A stretch of DNA of 64,000 nucleotides from [Ruminococcus] lactaris ATCC 29176 (GTDB lineage Bacteria > Bacillota > Clostridia > Lachnospirales > Lachnospiraceae): NCBI RefSeq assembly GCF_025152405.1, contig NZ_CP102292.1:1178001-1242000 (forward strand), read 5' to 3'. Position numbers and translations under genes: made by a program. Of the stretch, positions 17,353 to 26,411 are shown piece after piece. The notes under the pieces were generated by a model. The model was not told the origin of the DNA, did not search any database, and saw nothing but the letters and a program-made list of their open reading frames with translations. Within the stretch, counting starts at the first letter, position 1, and each line of letters begins with the position of its first letter.

Positions 17353-18111
17353 CTACAGGTTCTGTATACGCAGGAGCAATTTATGTGGCAGCAGCTTCGT
17401 GCCGGCATAGGTCAGTTTCATCGGAAGTCCGTAAATAGACAGCTCCTTCCTTTTCCGGCTGTCTTTCAGTGCCTGATGTACCACCGGTCCCGGCTGTGCC
17501 ATAGTCAGTTCTTTTAAGAAGTTCTGAGGCTTTCCACTGACATCAAAAAAGGGAGTGTCAACCGGACCGGGACAGACCGCTGTGACGATGATACCGCGGG
17601 TCTTAAGCTCTTCTCTGAGCGAACGGGAAAAGCTCAGCACATAGGATTTCGTTGCCGCATAAACCGCAAAATACGGTTGTGGACAAAAGGCTGCTGCCGA
17701 TGCCAGATTGACGATCCGGCTTCCAGGATGCATGTAAGGAAGGCAGAGAAGGGTCATTCTTGTTAAAGCTTGGCAATTTAAGCCAACCATGTCTGTCTGG
17801 ATCCGTCTCCGCTGCATACTGATCTCTTCTACAGAACCGGATCTTCCGAATCCGGCTGCGTTGACAAGCATACGGATATCAGGAGTGTCTTCACAGAGTG
17901 CCTCGCAAAAAGCTTTATAGACAGGCTTTTTCAGAAGATCTCCGTCAAAGATACGCAAAGGCAGACGGGACTGCTCTGCCACTCTCTCTAAATTTCCTTT
18001 TCTCCTTGCGATCACCCAGATTTCGTCCAGGTTTTTATATAAAGCTCCGATCTGAAGGACGAATTCACGTCCCATACCGGAAGATGCTCCGGTGACAATC
18101 GCTACTCTCAT
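17353..18111 (-). CDS. Short-chain dehydrogenase/reductase
   Basis: 252 residues with classical SDR motifs: cofactor loop TGASSGMG near the N-terminus, NAAG at the middle of the fold, catalytic Ser in NLASAAAF and YAATK (Tyr-x-x-x-Lys), then CPGPVDTPFF. It resembles DltE/YqjQ-like SDRs that use NADP(H). Start 18111 (MRVAIVTGAS) is chosen because it fits the fold and has GAGG upstream; the open frame runs to 18201 into the YgiQ gene. Substrate unknown. Confidence 0.9.
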   Translation of the reverse strand: MRVAIVTGASSGMGREFVLQIGALYKNLDEIWVIARRKGNLERVAEQSRLPLRIFDGDLLKKPVYKAFCEALCEDTPDIRMLVNAAGFGRSGSVEEISMQRRRIQTDMVGLNCQALTRMTLLCLPYMHPGSRIVNLASAAAFCPQPYFAVYAATKSYVLSFSRSLREELKTRGIIVTAVCPGPVDTPFFDVSGKPQNFLKELTMAQPGPVVHQALKDSRKRKELSIYGLPMKLTYAGTKLLPHKLLLRIQNL

Positions 18112-18118
18112 TCTGACC

Positions 18119-19999
18119 TCATTTCTTTCGGTGTACATTCCGAATGGATTTTTTCTTCTGACTGCTGTTCTTTTCTCTTTCATTTTTCTTCTGATCGGCA
18201 AATTTCCGTGGCCGGATCAGACACTTTGGACCGAAACCGATGAGATCGGTTCTTCCTGCCTTGTGGAGTGCTTCTGATACAAGATCGTACAGTTCCGGGT
18301 TGCGATACTGGATCAATGCACGCTGCATGGCCTTCTCATGTGGACTCTTCGGTACATAGACCGGCTTCATGGTACGGGGGTCAACACCGGTATAATACAT
18401 ACAGGTGGAAAGTGTGGACGGAGTCGGATAAAAATCCTGCACCTGCTCCGGCATATAACCGAGATCCCTGCAATATTCTGCCAGTTCTACTGCTTCTTTC
18501 AGCGTTGAACCGGGATGGGATGACATCAGGTACGGAACAAGATACTGTTTTTTTCCGATCTTTTTGTTCATTTTATAAAATTCTTCGGTAAACTGCTCAT
18601 ATACTTTATGTTCTGGTTTTCCCATCAGGGAGAGAACCGGTGCTGCAACATGTTCCGGTGCAACCTTCAATTGCCCGCTGACATGATATTCACAAAGTTC
18701 CCGTAAAAAAGTTCTGTCCTCTTCTTTTAAAAGATAATCGAATCGGATTCCCGAGCGGATAAAGACTTTTTTAACTTTCGGAATCGCACGTAGTTCTTTT
18801 AAAAGCCGGACATAATCACTGTGGTCTGCATTCAGATTTTTACAGGGTGCCGGGAACAGACACTGGCGGTTCTTGCAGACACCGTACTTTAACTGCTTTT
18901 TACAGGAAGGATGCCGGAAATTGGCAGTCGGTCCTCCTACGTCATGAATGTATCCTTTAAAATCTTTTTCTTTTGTGATCTGTCTGGCTTCATCTAAAAG
19001 TGACTGGTGGCTGCGGGTCTGGATGATCCGTCCCTGATGAAAGGTCAATGCACAGAAACTGCATCCGCCAAAACAGCCCCGGTTGCTGATGAGGCTGAAC
19101 CGGATCTCGGAGATAGCAGGAACTCCGCCAAGTGCCTCGTAGGAAGGATGATACGTTCTCATATAAGGCAGAGAATAGATATCATCCATTTCTATCTCGG
19201 TCAGTGGAAGTGCAGGTGGATTCTGTACCACATAGAGGTAGTCAGAATAAGGCTCTACCAGTCGTTTTCCGTTGAAAGCATCCGTATTAAGATACTGGGT
19301 ATAAAAGCTTCTGGCATAAGTCAGCCGGTCTGCTTTCAATTCTTCAAAAGAGGGAAGGATCTCTGCATCGTAGACGCTGTCGAGATTCTTTGCTTTGACG
19401 ACAGTTCCGTTGATATAGGTAATCTCTTCCACCGGAATGCCGGCATCCAGTGCCTCTGCAATCTCGATGATGGAGTGTTCTCCCATTCCGTAAGAAAGAA
19501 TATCCGCACCGGAATCTAAAAGGAGGGAACGCTTTAGTTTGTCAGACCAGTAATCATAATGTGCCATCCTTCGCAGACTGGCTTCGATGCCACCCAGAAT
19601 GACCGGAGTTTTCTTATAAGTCTGCCGGATCAGATTCCCGTAGACAACGCAGGCATAATCCGGCCGCTTTCCCATAACACCTCCGGGTGTGTAAGCATCG
19701 GTCTTCCGTCGCTTTTTGGATACGGAATAATGGTTGACCATGGAATCCATATTTCCTGCGGATACAAGAAATCCAAGACGTGGTTCGCCAAAAACCGTGA
19801 CGCTGTCAGGTGTCTTCCAGTCCGGCTGTGCAATGATTCCCACTCTGTAGCCACGGGATTCCAGCAGCCTTGTGATGATGGCATGACCAAAGGAAGGATG
19901 GTCTACATAAGCATCTCCGGAAATATAGACAAAATCGACCTGATCCCATCCACGTTCTTTCATTTCTTTTCTGCTGACAGGTAAAAATCCACCATTCAT
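18119..19999 (-). CDS. YgiQ-family radical SAM protein
   Basis: 626 residues, a UPF0313/YgiQ family member. N-terminal FLPVSRKEM and WDQVDFVYISGDAYVDHPSFG are diagnostic. The radical SAM Cys triad is Cys309, Cys313 and Cys316 (RGCFGGCSFC). A C-terminal DUF3362-like part carries RPRKFADQKK and a Lys/Arg-rich tail. The family function is unknown. The ATG overlaps the stop of the pseudouridine synthase gene by 4 nt. Confidence 0.93.
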   Translation of the reverse strand: MNGGFLPVSRKEMKERGWDQVDFVYISGDAYVDHPSFGHAIITRLLESRGYRVGIIAQPDWKTPDSVTVFGEPRLGFLVSAGNMDSMVNHYSVSKKRRKTDAYTPGGVMGKRPDYACVVYGNLIRQTYKKTPVILGGIEASLRRMAHYDYWSDKLKRSLLLDSGADILSYGMGEHSIIEIAEALDAGIPVEEITYINGTVVKAKNLDSVYDAEILPSFEELKADRLTYARSFYTQYLNTDAFNGKRLVEPYSDYLYVVQNPPALPLTEIEMDDIYSLPYMRTYHPSYEALGGVPAISEIRFSLISNRGCFGGCSFCALTFHQGRIIQTRSHQSLLDEARQITKEKDFKGYIHDVGGPTANFRHPSCKKQLKYGVCKNRQCLFPAPCKNLNADHSDYVRLLKELRAIPKVKKVFIRSGIRFDYLLKEEDRTFLRELCEYHVSGQLKVAPEHVAAPVLSLMGKPEHKVYEQFTEEFYKMNKKIGKKQYLVPYLMSSHPGSTLKEAVELAEYCRDLGYMPEQVQDFYPTPSTLSTCMYYTGVDPRTMKPVYVPKSPHEKAMQRALIQYRNPELYDLVSEALHKAGRTDLIGFGPKCLIRPRKFADQKKNEREKNSSQKKKSIRNVHRKK

Positions 20000-20736
20000 T
20001 CTTTATCTCCTGTTTCTTTTTTTGATATTGTCTGTAAGCTTCTGATCTCCCCGGCAGTCAGTGTACGGTAAGCTCCCGGTGGCAGTAAGTCATCCAAAAT
20101 AAGTGTTCCCATGGAAAGCCTTTTCAGATACAGGACTTTCTTGCCAACTGACTCGAACATCCGTTTGACCTGATGAAACTTTCCCTCGCAGATCGTCAGC
20201 CGGATCTCTGAGACGGTATCACTGCTTAAAATTTCAAGCCGTGCGGGAAGCGTAAGTGCCTGCTCTCCGATGTCTACACCTTTCTGAAAAAGGAACACAT
20301 CTTCTGCAGTAACCTTTCCCTCAATCCGGGCAAAGTAGACTTTGTCGACGTGGCTCTTAGGGGAAAGAAGCCGGTGAGCCAATGCCCCATCGTTCGTGAT
20401 GAGCAGAAGCCCCTCGGTATCTTTGTCCAGTCTTCCGACAGGAAAAAGATCTTTCCGCTGCTTTGTATCGATGAGGTCTAAAACGGTTCGGTCATGCCGG
20501 TCTTCTGTCGCGGAAACGACACCTGCAGGTTTGTTCAGCATATAGTATTCATACTCCGCATAGGTAACAGTCTGCCCAAGATAGGAGACCTGATCCTTTT
20601 CTGTATCGATCCTGGTTCCGGCATCTTTGCTGACGGTTCCGTTGACAAGCACCTGCCCTTTGGAAATGTCCTTTTTTATCTGGGATCTTGTCCCGAGTCC
20701 CATATCCGCAAGATATTTATCCAGTCTTAATTTCAT
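19996..20736 (-). CDS. RsuA/RluB-family pseudouridine synthase
   Basis: 246 residues: S4 domain at residues 1-60 (MKLRLDKYLADMGLGTRSQI), then the catalytic domain with LNKPAGVVSA and the active Asp in PVGRLDKDTEGLLL. It modifies rRNA (16S U516-like or 23S U2605-like; not distinguishable here). Start 20736 overlaps the rsmF stop by 4 nt (ATGA); a longer frame begins at 20751 without a better site. Confidence 0.92.
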   Translation of the reverse strand: MKLRLDKYLADMGLGTRSQIKKDISKGQVLVNGTVSKDAGTRIDTEKDQVSYLGQTVTYAEYEYYMLNKPAGVVSATEDRHDRTVLDLIDTKQRKDLFPVGRLDKDTEGLLLITNDGALAHRLLSPKSHVDKVYFARIEGKVTAEDVFLFQKGVDIGEQALTLPARLEILSSDTVSEIRLTICEGKFHQVKRMFESVGKKVLYLKRLSMGTLILDDLLPPGAYRTLTAGEIRSLQTISKKETGDKE

Positions 20737-22115
20737 CCGTTCCACCGCCATCCGGGAAGATATTTATTTTTCAGCATCTGATCGACCAGTTTACCGAAAC
20801 CAAGCGGGTATCCGTCTACACAGACAAGATACCAGCCTTTCTCTTTCGGAGATACCAGATCTTCCACATCGAGCGTATCACCTTTGAGATATTTGATCAC
20901 CCGCTCATCACCGACAGGAAGATTGAGAATCTGATCGTACTCTTCCATTTTCAGATTCATGGCAAAAGCCTGACTCGGTTCAAAACGGTTCTTTTTCAGT
21001 TCTCCAAGCAGCAGTCCGGTACGTAGAAAACGGATTCCCCGGATGGAAGGAAGACCGGCTGGCATATAGTATACTTTATCGCCACGCAGTTCCATTCTGG
21101 AAGGAAGAAACTCCCGGTGTACATGACTTAAAAATGAAGTGAGTTCTTCGGGCAGCCTTTTTTGCTTTCCGGTATCGATCCCGGAAGGAAGAGCCGGATG
21201 TGCTTCTCCCTTCTGAAGAAGGGCAAGAAAATGCCCCTCCCCCTTCATCCGGTGAGGAAAAATACGAACGGTCTTTTTCAGCTCGTCATTTCTGTTCTCG
21301 GTCACCTGTGGCATTCCATTGACAAATCCTTCATACCCTTCCATCTCACAGATCTGAAATTCGGGATATTCCTGCAGCAGATATTCGATCGTCTGCTCGT
21401 TCTCTTCCGGTGAAAAAGTGCAGGTTGAATAAAGCAGCATGCCTCCCGGGCGGAGCATCTGTGCAGCCTGGGTGATGATGCTTTTCTGGATTTTGGAAAA
21501 GAAAGACGGTCCATGCTCTTCCCATGCTTTTACCATTTTCTTATCCTTACGGAACATTCCTTCACCGGAGCAGGGAGCATCAATCAGGATCTTGTCAAAA
21601 TAACCTTCAAAATAAGAAACTAATTTACCGGGTTCTTCGCTTAATACGAGAACATTGCCAATACCGAAAAGCTCCAGATTCTTTAAAAGCCCTTTGGCAC
21701 GGGAACTGCTTAAGTCGTTGGCTGCAAGAACACCTGTCCCCTGTAATTTTGCTCCCAGTTCCGTTGCTTTTCCACCCGGTGCGGCACAGACATCCAGTAC
21801 CCGGTCTCCCGGCTCCACCGGCAGACGGCTGGCAGGGGTCATGGCACTTGGTTCCTGCAGATAGTAAAGTCCTGCAAAATAATATGGGTGCTTAGAAGGC
21901 TGGATATGATCTCCGTCATAGTAAAATCCATTCTCGATCCACGGAACCGGCTCCAGCGGCCAGGGTGCAATCTTTAAAAAATCTTCAACAGAGATCTTGG
22001 CTGTATTGACACGCAGACCATAATGCCTTGGCTCATCATAGCAGGCGGTATATTCTTCATATTCAGACCCGAGCAGAGTCTTCATCTTTTCTTCAAATTC
22101 TTTTGGTAAGTTCAT
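20733..22115 (-). CDS. RsmF-like rRNA (cytosine-C5-) methyltransferase
   Basis: 460 residues of the NOL1/NOP2/Sun family. SAM motif VLDVCAAPGGKATELG, catalytic motif DAPCSGEGMFRK and the second Cys motif TCTFSPEENE are all present, followed by a C-terminal RsmF-type RNA-binding region. It makes m5C in rRNA. Start 22115 (MNLPKEFEEKM) has AAGGAG 7 nt upstream; a longer frame reaches 22145. Confidence 0.92.
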   Translation of the reverse strand: MNLPKEFEEKMKTLLGSEYEEYTACYDEPRHYGLRVNTAKISVEDFLKIAPWPLEPVPWIENGFYYDGDHIQPSKHPYYFAGLYYLQEPSAMTPASRLPVEPGDRVLDVCAAPGGKATELGAKLQGTGVLAANDLSSSRAKGLLKNLELFGIGNVLVLSEEPGKLVSYFEGYFDKILIDAPCSGEGMFRKDKKMVKAWEEHGPSFFSKIQKSIITQAAQMLRPGGMLLYSTCTFSPEENEQTIEYLLQEYPEFQICEMEGYEGFVNGMPQVTENRNDELKKTVRIFPHRMKGEGHFLALLQKGEAHPALPSGIDTGKQKRLPEELTSFLSHVHREFLPSRMELRGDKVYYMPAGLPSIRGIRFLRTGLLLGELKKNRFEPSQAFAMNLKMEEYDQILNLPVGDERVIKYLKGDTLDVEDLVSPKEKGWYLVCVDGYPLGFGKLVDQMLKNKYLPGWRWNG

Positions 22116-22184
22116 TGTAACTCCTTTACAAAGTAAATTTTCCATAACATTCAGTATACCACGAAACCGATATTCAGAAAAGAG

Positions 22185-23081
22185 TTATTCATAGACTGCA
22201 TTCACTTTCCATTGTTCTGTCAGACGAAGTGCCGGATAGGAATTGACACTGACTTCTCTTCCGTTGACGGTCAGGTAAATCCCGAGATGTAAATGAACCG
22301 GAAATCTGCCGGTTGTCCCCTCGGTTTTACTGTATCCGGTATCACCCATATACCCTAGCAGATCTCCGGCATGAATCTGCTGTCCTTCTGTAAGAGGAGC
22401 ATAGGAATCAAGATGTGCATAATAAAAATAAGCACCTCCAGGGGCAAGGATTCCAATCCGGTAACCGCCAAGTTCCAGCCATCCAAGGTTCTGAATCGTT
22501 CCATCGGTCATACTTATGATGGGATAGATACCTCTTTGGTTAACGGAGGCCATAATGTCGGTACCTTCATGATGGCGTTCCCCTCCATAGGTTCTTTCGT
22601 ATTGCCAGGAATTTTCAAAGGTGACGGTGTAGTCAGGACAATCGGAGGATGTAGCAACCGGAAAATACCGGAGATCATTCCATATGGCACGGCAGAGTTT
22701 CAGGTATTCGTTCCAGTCAGGAAGGTTTTCCCAGTGTGGTTCGTATTTCTTTACAGAAAAATCGGTCGGTTCATCCGAATGATTCAAAGCGGTAAGACAG
22801 GTACGAAGAGCGTGAGGATCTGCCTGAAACCGAGTCTCAAGCCAGTAGAGACCAAGAAACCTGCCGGGATCATCAGAGGATGCGAGGATCGGAAAAAGTT
22901 CTTCAGATACCGGCTGACTTCGAAATTCATTGCTTTCAACGGTAGTCGGGTTTAAAAGATTCTTTCTGGCGAGAAATGAAAGTCTGGGAATCAACAGTCC
23001 ACAGAAAAATACAACAGAACAGAGGAGGATCCATGGCCTTTTCAGAAAATGTGACCGAAAAGAAGAAAGAACAGCAGTCAT
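22185..23081 (-). CDS. Membrane-anchored M23 family metallopeptidase
   Basis: 298 residues. One N-terminal transmembrane anchor (WILLCSVVFFCGLLIPRLSF), a linker domain of about 110 residues, then a LytM/M23 peptidase domain with zinc ligands in HHEGTDI (His-x-x-x-Asp) and HLHLGIY (His-x-His). The second motif lies near the C-terminus, so the enzyme appears intact. It probably cleaves peptidoglycan cross-links outside the membrane. The neighbouring divergent ylbJ gene would allow a role in sporulation, which is inference. Confidence 0.9.
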   Translation of the reverse strand: MTAVLSSFRSHFLKRPWILLCSVVFFCGLLIPRLSFLARKNLLNPTTVESNEFRSQPVSEELFPILASSDDPGRFLGLYWLETRFQADPHALRTCLTALNHSDEPTDFSVKKYEPHWENLPDWNEYLKLCRAIWNDLRYFPVATSSDCPDYTVTFENSWQYERTYGGERHHEGTDIMASVNQRGIYPIISMTDGTIQNLGWLELGGYRIGILAPGGAYFYYAHLDSYAPLTEGQQIHAGDLLGYMGDTGYSKTEGTTGRFPVHLHLGIYLTVNGREVSVNSYPALRLTEQWKVNAVYE

Positions 23082-23143
23082 TGGTTCAATTCCTTTGCAG
23101 TGAAGAAGTTAATAATGCATATGCCAAAGAAGCCGGATAACTG

Positions 23144-23170
23144 CATACTTTTTCAGGAAAATCATAAAAT
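23144..23170 (+). promoter_or_regulatory. Possible sporulation sigma-E promoter for ylbJ
   Basis: CATACTT (23144-23150) and CATAAAAT (23163-23170) resemble the sigma-E -35 and CATACAAT -10 boxes with 12-nt spacing, slightly short. The suggestion rests partly on ylbJ being a mother-cell gene in Bacillus subtilis. Confidence 0.25.
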
Positions 23171-23207
23171 AGTGAAAGAAGAACAGGAATGACAGAATGG
23201 GTGGAGT

Positions 23208-24158
23208 ATGAAGCAGAAACTTTCCAAAAAGAGCCTGGCAGGAATTGGTATGATCGGAGTTTTTCTGCTGATGCTCTGCTGCCCGAAAGAAGTATTCAAC
23301 GGGGCAAGTGAAGGACTCCTTTTATGGTTTCAGATCTTATTCCCGACACTGTTCCCGTTCCTGCTGATCACAGATCTTCTGATGGCAACCGGCGGGATCA
23401 GGATGATCTCGAAAGTACTGTCTGTTCCTTTCGGAATTTTATTCCGAGTTTCCGGGGAAGGCTCGTTTGCAGTGGTTGCAGGATTTCTCTGCGGGTATCC
23501 CATGGGAGCAAAAATAACGGCAGATCTAATCAGAAATCAGTCCATAAGTGTCGAAGAAGGAACCTATCTTCTTTCTTTCTGCAATAATACAAGTCCGATT
23601 TTCATCATGAATTTTCTTGTATGGAAAACGCTGGACAGAAAAGAGCTTCTGCTTCCGAGCCTGGTGATTCTTTTAGGAACACCGGTTGTTATGAGCTTCC
23701 CTTTCAGGAAAATTTACAAAAGTGGCAGAAAAAGAGGTGGGGGCAGAAATACATTGGGAATGCAGAGAAACTATATTATGAAAAAGAAAAGTGTAGAAAG
23801 TTGTATGATGGACAGCTTTGAGACAATCGTGAAAGTCGGGGGATATTTGATTATTTTTTCTGTATTACTGGAACTGGCAGAGCAGACCGGGCAGAAAAAT
23901 ATCGCTGCAACTCTCCTGCTTTCAACACTGGAAGTTACGAATGGGATTCTTATGATTGCGAAAAGATTCCCGGAAATAAGCACAGCCTATCCGTTGCTGA
24001 TCGGGCTGACTTCTATGGGAGGCATCTGTTCTATGGCACAGACGCAGTCGATGATCCGTGGAACAGGACTGAAACTTTCAGATTATATCATACAAAAACT
24101 GGCTACCGCAATGGCAGCCAGTGGATTCGCAATACTGTATGCGAAATTCAATTTTTAA
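23208..24158 (+). CDS. ylbJ: YlbJ-like sporulation integral membrane protein
   Basis: 316 residues with about eight hydrophobic helices and nucleoside-recognition (Gate) domains: PTLFPFLLITDLL, FLCGYPMGAKITADL and SFCNNTSPIFI are typical of YlbJ. In Bacillus subtilis YlbJ is needed for heat-resistant spores and lies beside ylbH (rsmD) and ylbI (coaD). Here the same neighbours occur, but ylbJ is on the opposite strand and convergent to them, with a coiled-coil gene in between. GGTGGAG precedes the ATG. The transported substrate is unknown. Confidence 0.85.
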   Translation: MKQKLSKKSLAGIGMIGVFLLMLCCPKEVFNGASEGLLLWFQILFPTLFPFLLITDLLMATGGIRMISKVLSVPFGILFRVSGEGSFAVVAGFLCGYPMGAKITADLIRNQSISVEEGTYLLSFCNNTSPIFIMNFLVWKTLDRKELLLPSLVILLGTPVVMSFPFRKIYKSGRKRGGGRNTLGMQRNYIMKKKSVESCMMDSFETIVKVGGYLIIFSVLLELAEQTGQKNIAATLLLSTLEVTNGILMIAKRFPEISTAYPLLIGLTSMGGICSMAQTQSMIRGTGLKLSDYIIQKLATAMAASGFAILYAKFNF

Positions 24159-24193
24159 ATTCATTTCATCAGATGTCAATAGATCCCTGTTTC

Positions 24194-24787
24194 CTATTGG
24201 TCTGAGCCATTCTGAGAATCATAATTATAATCAGAAGAGTCAGCCTCAGGAACATCCAGTTCTGCACGATTGGAGCGGACTGTATCATAACACTCCTGCA
24301 GGGAATTGATCAGACCGTCATACTTGGTTGTATAGCTGTCCAGTGTATGACCGATGATGCTTTCCGCATTTGCAAGAAGGTCATCTGTATACTGGATCGC
24401 ACCAATCCGGATTTCATTGGCATCCATGGTTGCATTGTCGATGATCTCCTGTGCCTGGGCAGTTGCCTGAGTAACAATCTCATTTGCCTGTGCATAAGCC
24501 TGCTGCATGATCTCATGCTCACTGACCAGTTCGGTGGTCTGTACCTGTGCTTCTTCAATCATAGCATCTGCTTTTGCTTTTGCATCTGCCAAAATCGCAT
24601 CCCGGTTCGCGATGATCTTCTGATAACGCTTGATCTCATCAGGAGTCTTCATGCGAAGCTCACGGAGCAACTCATCCATATGCTCTTTATTTACAATGAT
24701 CTTGGTCTGGGACAGGGGCTGAAATTTACAGTCTCTGTCAATATATTCTTCAATCTCTTCAATGATCTGTTCAATGCGGCTACTCAT
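24194..24787 (-). CDS. Coiled-coil protein (DivIVA/ATPase-subunit-H-like)
   Basis: 197 residues. N-terminal EQIIEEIEEYIDRDCKFQPLSQTKIIV, then a long Ala/Gln/Glu-rich helix (about residues 60-160) with heptad character and no membrane segment, and an acidic tail. Such proteins are often labelled vacuolar ATPase subunit H or DivIVA-like and occur after coaD in Clostridia. A role in cell division or membrane-pole scaffolding is possible but unproven. The ATG overlaps the coaD stop by 1 nt. Confidence 0.75.
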   Translation of the reverse strand: MSSRIEQIIEEIEEYIDRDCKFQPLSQTKIIVNKEHMDELLRELRMKTPDEIKRYQKIIANRDAILADAKAKADAMIEEAQVQTTELVSEHEIMQQAYAQANEIVTQATAQAQEIIDNATMDANEIRIGAIQYTDDLLANAESIIGHTLDSYTTKYDGLINSLQECYDTVRSNRAELDVPEADSSDYNYDSQNGSDQ

Positions 24788-25281
24788 CAGTTACACTCTC
24801 CTTTTTCTTTCATCTTCTTTTCAAGCTCAACTGCAACGGCCTGTGGTACGAACTGAGTAACATCTCCGCCAAAGGCTGCAATCTCCCGTACAGTAGTTGA
24901 ACTGAGGTAAGAATATTCAATACTGGTCGTCAGAAACATGGTTTCAACATTCGGACTGAGTTTATGATTCGTCTGAGACATCTGAAGTTCATACTCAAAA
25001 TCCGTAATTGCACGAAGTCCCCTTATTACCATGTCTGCGTCCATTCGTTCGGCAAAATCCACCAGAAGTCCGTCAAACGGAATGATCCTGACATTTGGCA
25101 GATCCTTTGTCACTTCCTTTAACATTTTAACACGTTCTTCAACAGAAAACAACGGCATTTTCGCTTTATTATTCAATACTCCGACAATGAGTTCGTCCAC
25201 GATTTTACAGGATCTGCAGATGATATCATAATGTCCGTATGTAACCGGGTCAAAGCTTCCCGGATAAATCGCTCTTAACAT
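24787..25281 (-). CDS. coaD: Phosphopantetheine adenylyltransferase
   Basis: 164 residues, normal length. The nucleotidyltransferase signature [12 protein letters not shown] is at residues 8-19 (TxGH form), with [15 protein letters not shown] and the ISSTxVR-like YLSSTTVRE. It makes dephospho-CoA from phosphopantetheine and ATP, the penultimate step of CoA synthesis. It overlaps rsmD by 7 nt, as in the Bacillus ylbH-ylbI pair. Confidence 0.97.
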   Translation of the reverse strand: MLRAIYPGSFDPVTYGHYDIICRSCKIVDELIVGVLNNKAKMPLFSVEERVKMLKEVTKDLPNVRIIPFDGLLVDFAERMDADMVIRGLRAITDFEYELQMSQTNHKLSPNVETMFLTTSIEYSYLSSTTVREIAAFGGDVTQFVPQAVAVELEKKMKEKGECN

Positions 25282-25844
25282 ATTTCTTCCTTTCCGGCTT
25301 TTTCCAAAAAGACGTGCTTGTTCGTCTTATATCTTTTTTCTTTGATGAGAGAAAAGCCAAGTTCCCCGATATACGAGAAATCAGTATTCAGTGAGGCTTC
25401 TACGATGATCACGGTATCTTCATAGACGAGTGAGGAACCGGCGAGATATTTCAGTACCTGCTTTTCCAGTTCCTGATCATAAGGCGGATCCATAAAAATA
25501 TAATCAAAAACCTTATCTCCTTCTAACTGGTACAGTGCATTCAGCACATCTTTGGTCAGTGTGATCCCCTTTTTCTCCAGCCTGGTAAACTTCAAATTTT
25601 CTTTGATACACTCCATTGCTTTGGGATTTTTTTCTACAAAGACGGCTTCTTTTGCTCCGCGGCTGAGAGCCTCGATCCCAATCCCTCCGCTTCCCGCAAA
25701 CAGATCCAGAAATTCGCAGTCATACAGATAAGGAGCGATCATATTGAACAGGGTCTCCTTGATCCTGTCGGTGGTTGGTCTTGTATCTATTCCTTCCAGA
25801 GTCTTCAGTTTCAGACTTCTGGCACTGCCGGCAATTACTCTCAT
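25275..25844 (-). CDS. rsmD: 16S rRNA (guanine(966)-N(2))-methyltransferase
   Basis: 189 residues. [13 protein letters not shown] at the start, [18 protein letters not shown] as SAM-binding motif I, and the N6/N2-methylase motif FMDPPYDQ. The stretch [15 protein letters not shown] is typical of RsmD. It methylates G966 of 16S rRNA. First gene of an operon with coaD and the coiled-coil protein; GGAGG lies 9 nt upstream of the ATG. Confidence 0.95.
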   Translation of the reverse strand: MRVIAGSARSLKLKTLEGIDTRPTTDRIKETLFNMIAPYLYDCEFLDLFAGSGGIGIEALSRGAKEAVFVEKNPKAMECIKENLKFTRLEKKGITLTKDVLNALYQLEGDKVFDYIFMDPPYDQELEKQVLKYLAGSSLVYEDTVIIVEASLNTDFSYIGELGFSLIKEKRYKTNKHVFLEKAGKEEIC

Positions 25845-25884
25845 TCATCGACACCTCCAATCATTAACTATGCTGAATTTTAGC

Positions 25885-25916
25885 AGAAAAAAGCACCCGG
25901 GTCAATGCCGAGTGCT
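25885..25916 (-). terminator. Terminator of the spore-protein gene
   Basis: A 9-bp stem with one G.U pair (25892-25900 with 25908-25916) is followed on the minus strand by TTTTTTC. It separates the spore-protein gene from rsmD. Confidence 0.88.
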
Positions 25917-26010
25917 TTTCTCTTTGGCTTCTGCTGTATTTTTTGACGTACATTTGGTCTGTCGCGGCTACGACTGCACTGACCGCAGAAGCCGGGAAGA
26001 TGGTTTCAGG

Positions 26011-26217
26011 TTATTTTCCTGCCATCTGCTTTTCCTGCTGCTCGATCATTTTCTTTACCATATATCCACCGACAGATCCGTTCTGTTTGGATGTCAGGTC
26101 GCCGTTGTATCCGTCTGTCAACGGTACTCCCAGCTCTGTTGCTACCTCGTACTTGAACTTGTCGAGTGCGCCTTTTGCTTCAGGCACTGCTGCTTTGTTA
26201 GATGAACGACTTGCCAT
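26011..26217 (-). CDS. Alpha/beta-type small acid-soluble spore protein
   Basis: 68 residues with the SASP pattern: NKAAVPEAKGALDKFKYEVA, TELGVPLTDGYNGDLTSKQN, GSVGGYMVKKMIEQ. Such proteins coat and protect spore DNA and are degraded by Gpr on germination (the cleavage region is KFKYEVATELGV). This is direct evidence for a spore former. AAGGAGG precedes the ATG, and the gene is monocistronic with its own terminator. A sporulation sigma-G promoter would be expected, but I could not place one convincingly. Confidence 0.95.
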   Translation of the reverse strand: MASRSSNKAAVPEAKGALDKFKYEVATELGVPLTDGYNGDLTSKQNGSVGGYMVKKMIEQQEKQMAGK

Positions 26218-26411
26218 GATCCATTTCCTCCTTTTGCATCCTGCAGTCTGTCTGAAGACTGCTTTTCCTGAGTTGTTGTAACGAAGATGACCGGCCAGTT
26301 TCTGTATGTACCATGCTTTTGCCGGTCATCATACATCACTGGTTCCGTTCGCCTTTGTTACGATGTTAGTATGTGGAGGAACGGTGAATTTAAACTGGTA
26401 AGTTCTGGTGG
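26218..26411 (-). other. Intergenic region with two hairpins between recG and the spore-protein gene
   Basis: Two inverted repeats are seen. One has 10-bp arms GATGACCGGC (26286-26295) and GCCGGTCATC (26321-26330) with a 25-nt loop and no U-tract. The other, GCAGTCT/AGACTGC (26243-26249 and 26256-26262), lies just upstream of the spore-protein ribosome site. They may end recG transcripts or act in the spore-protein leader. Confidence 0.4.

Noticed and set aside
26286-26330. 10-bp inverted repeat as a recG terminator
   Set aside because: The loop is 25 nt and no U-tract follows on the minus strand, so it is kept only as an unexplained hairpin.
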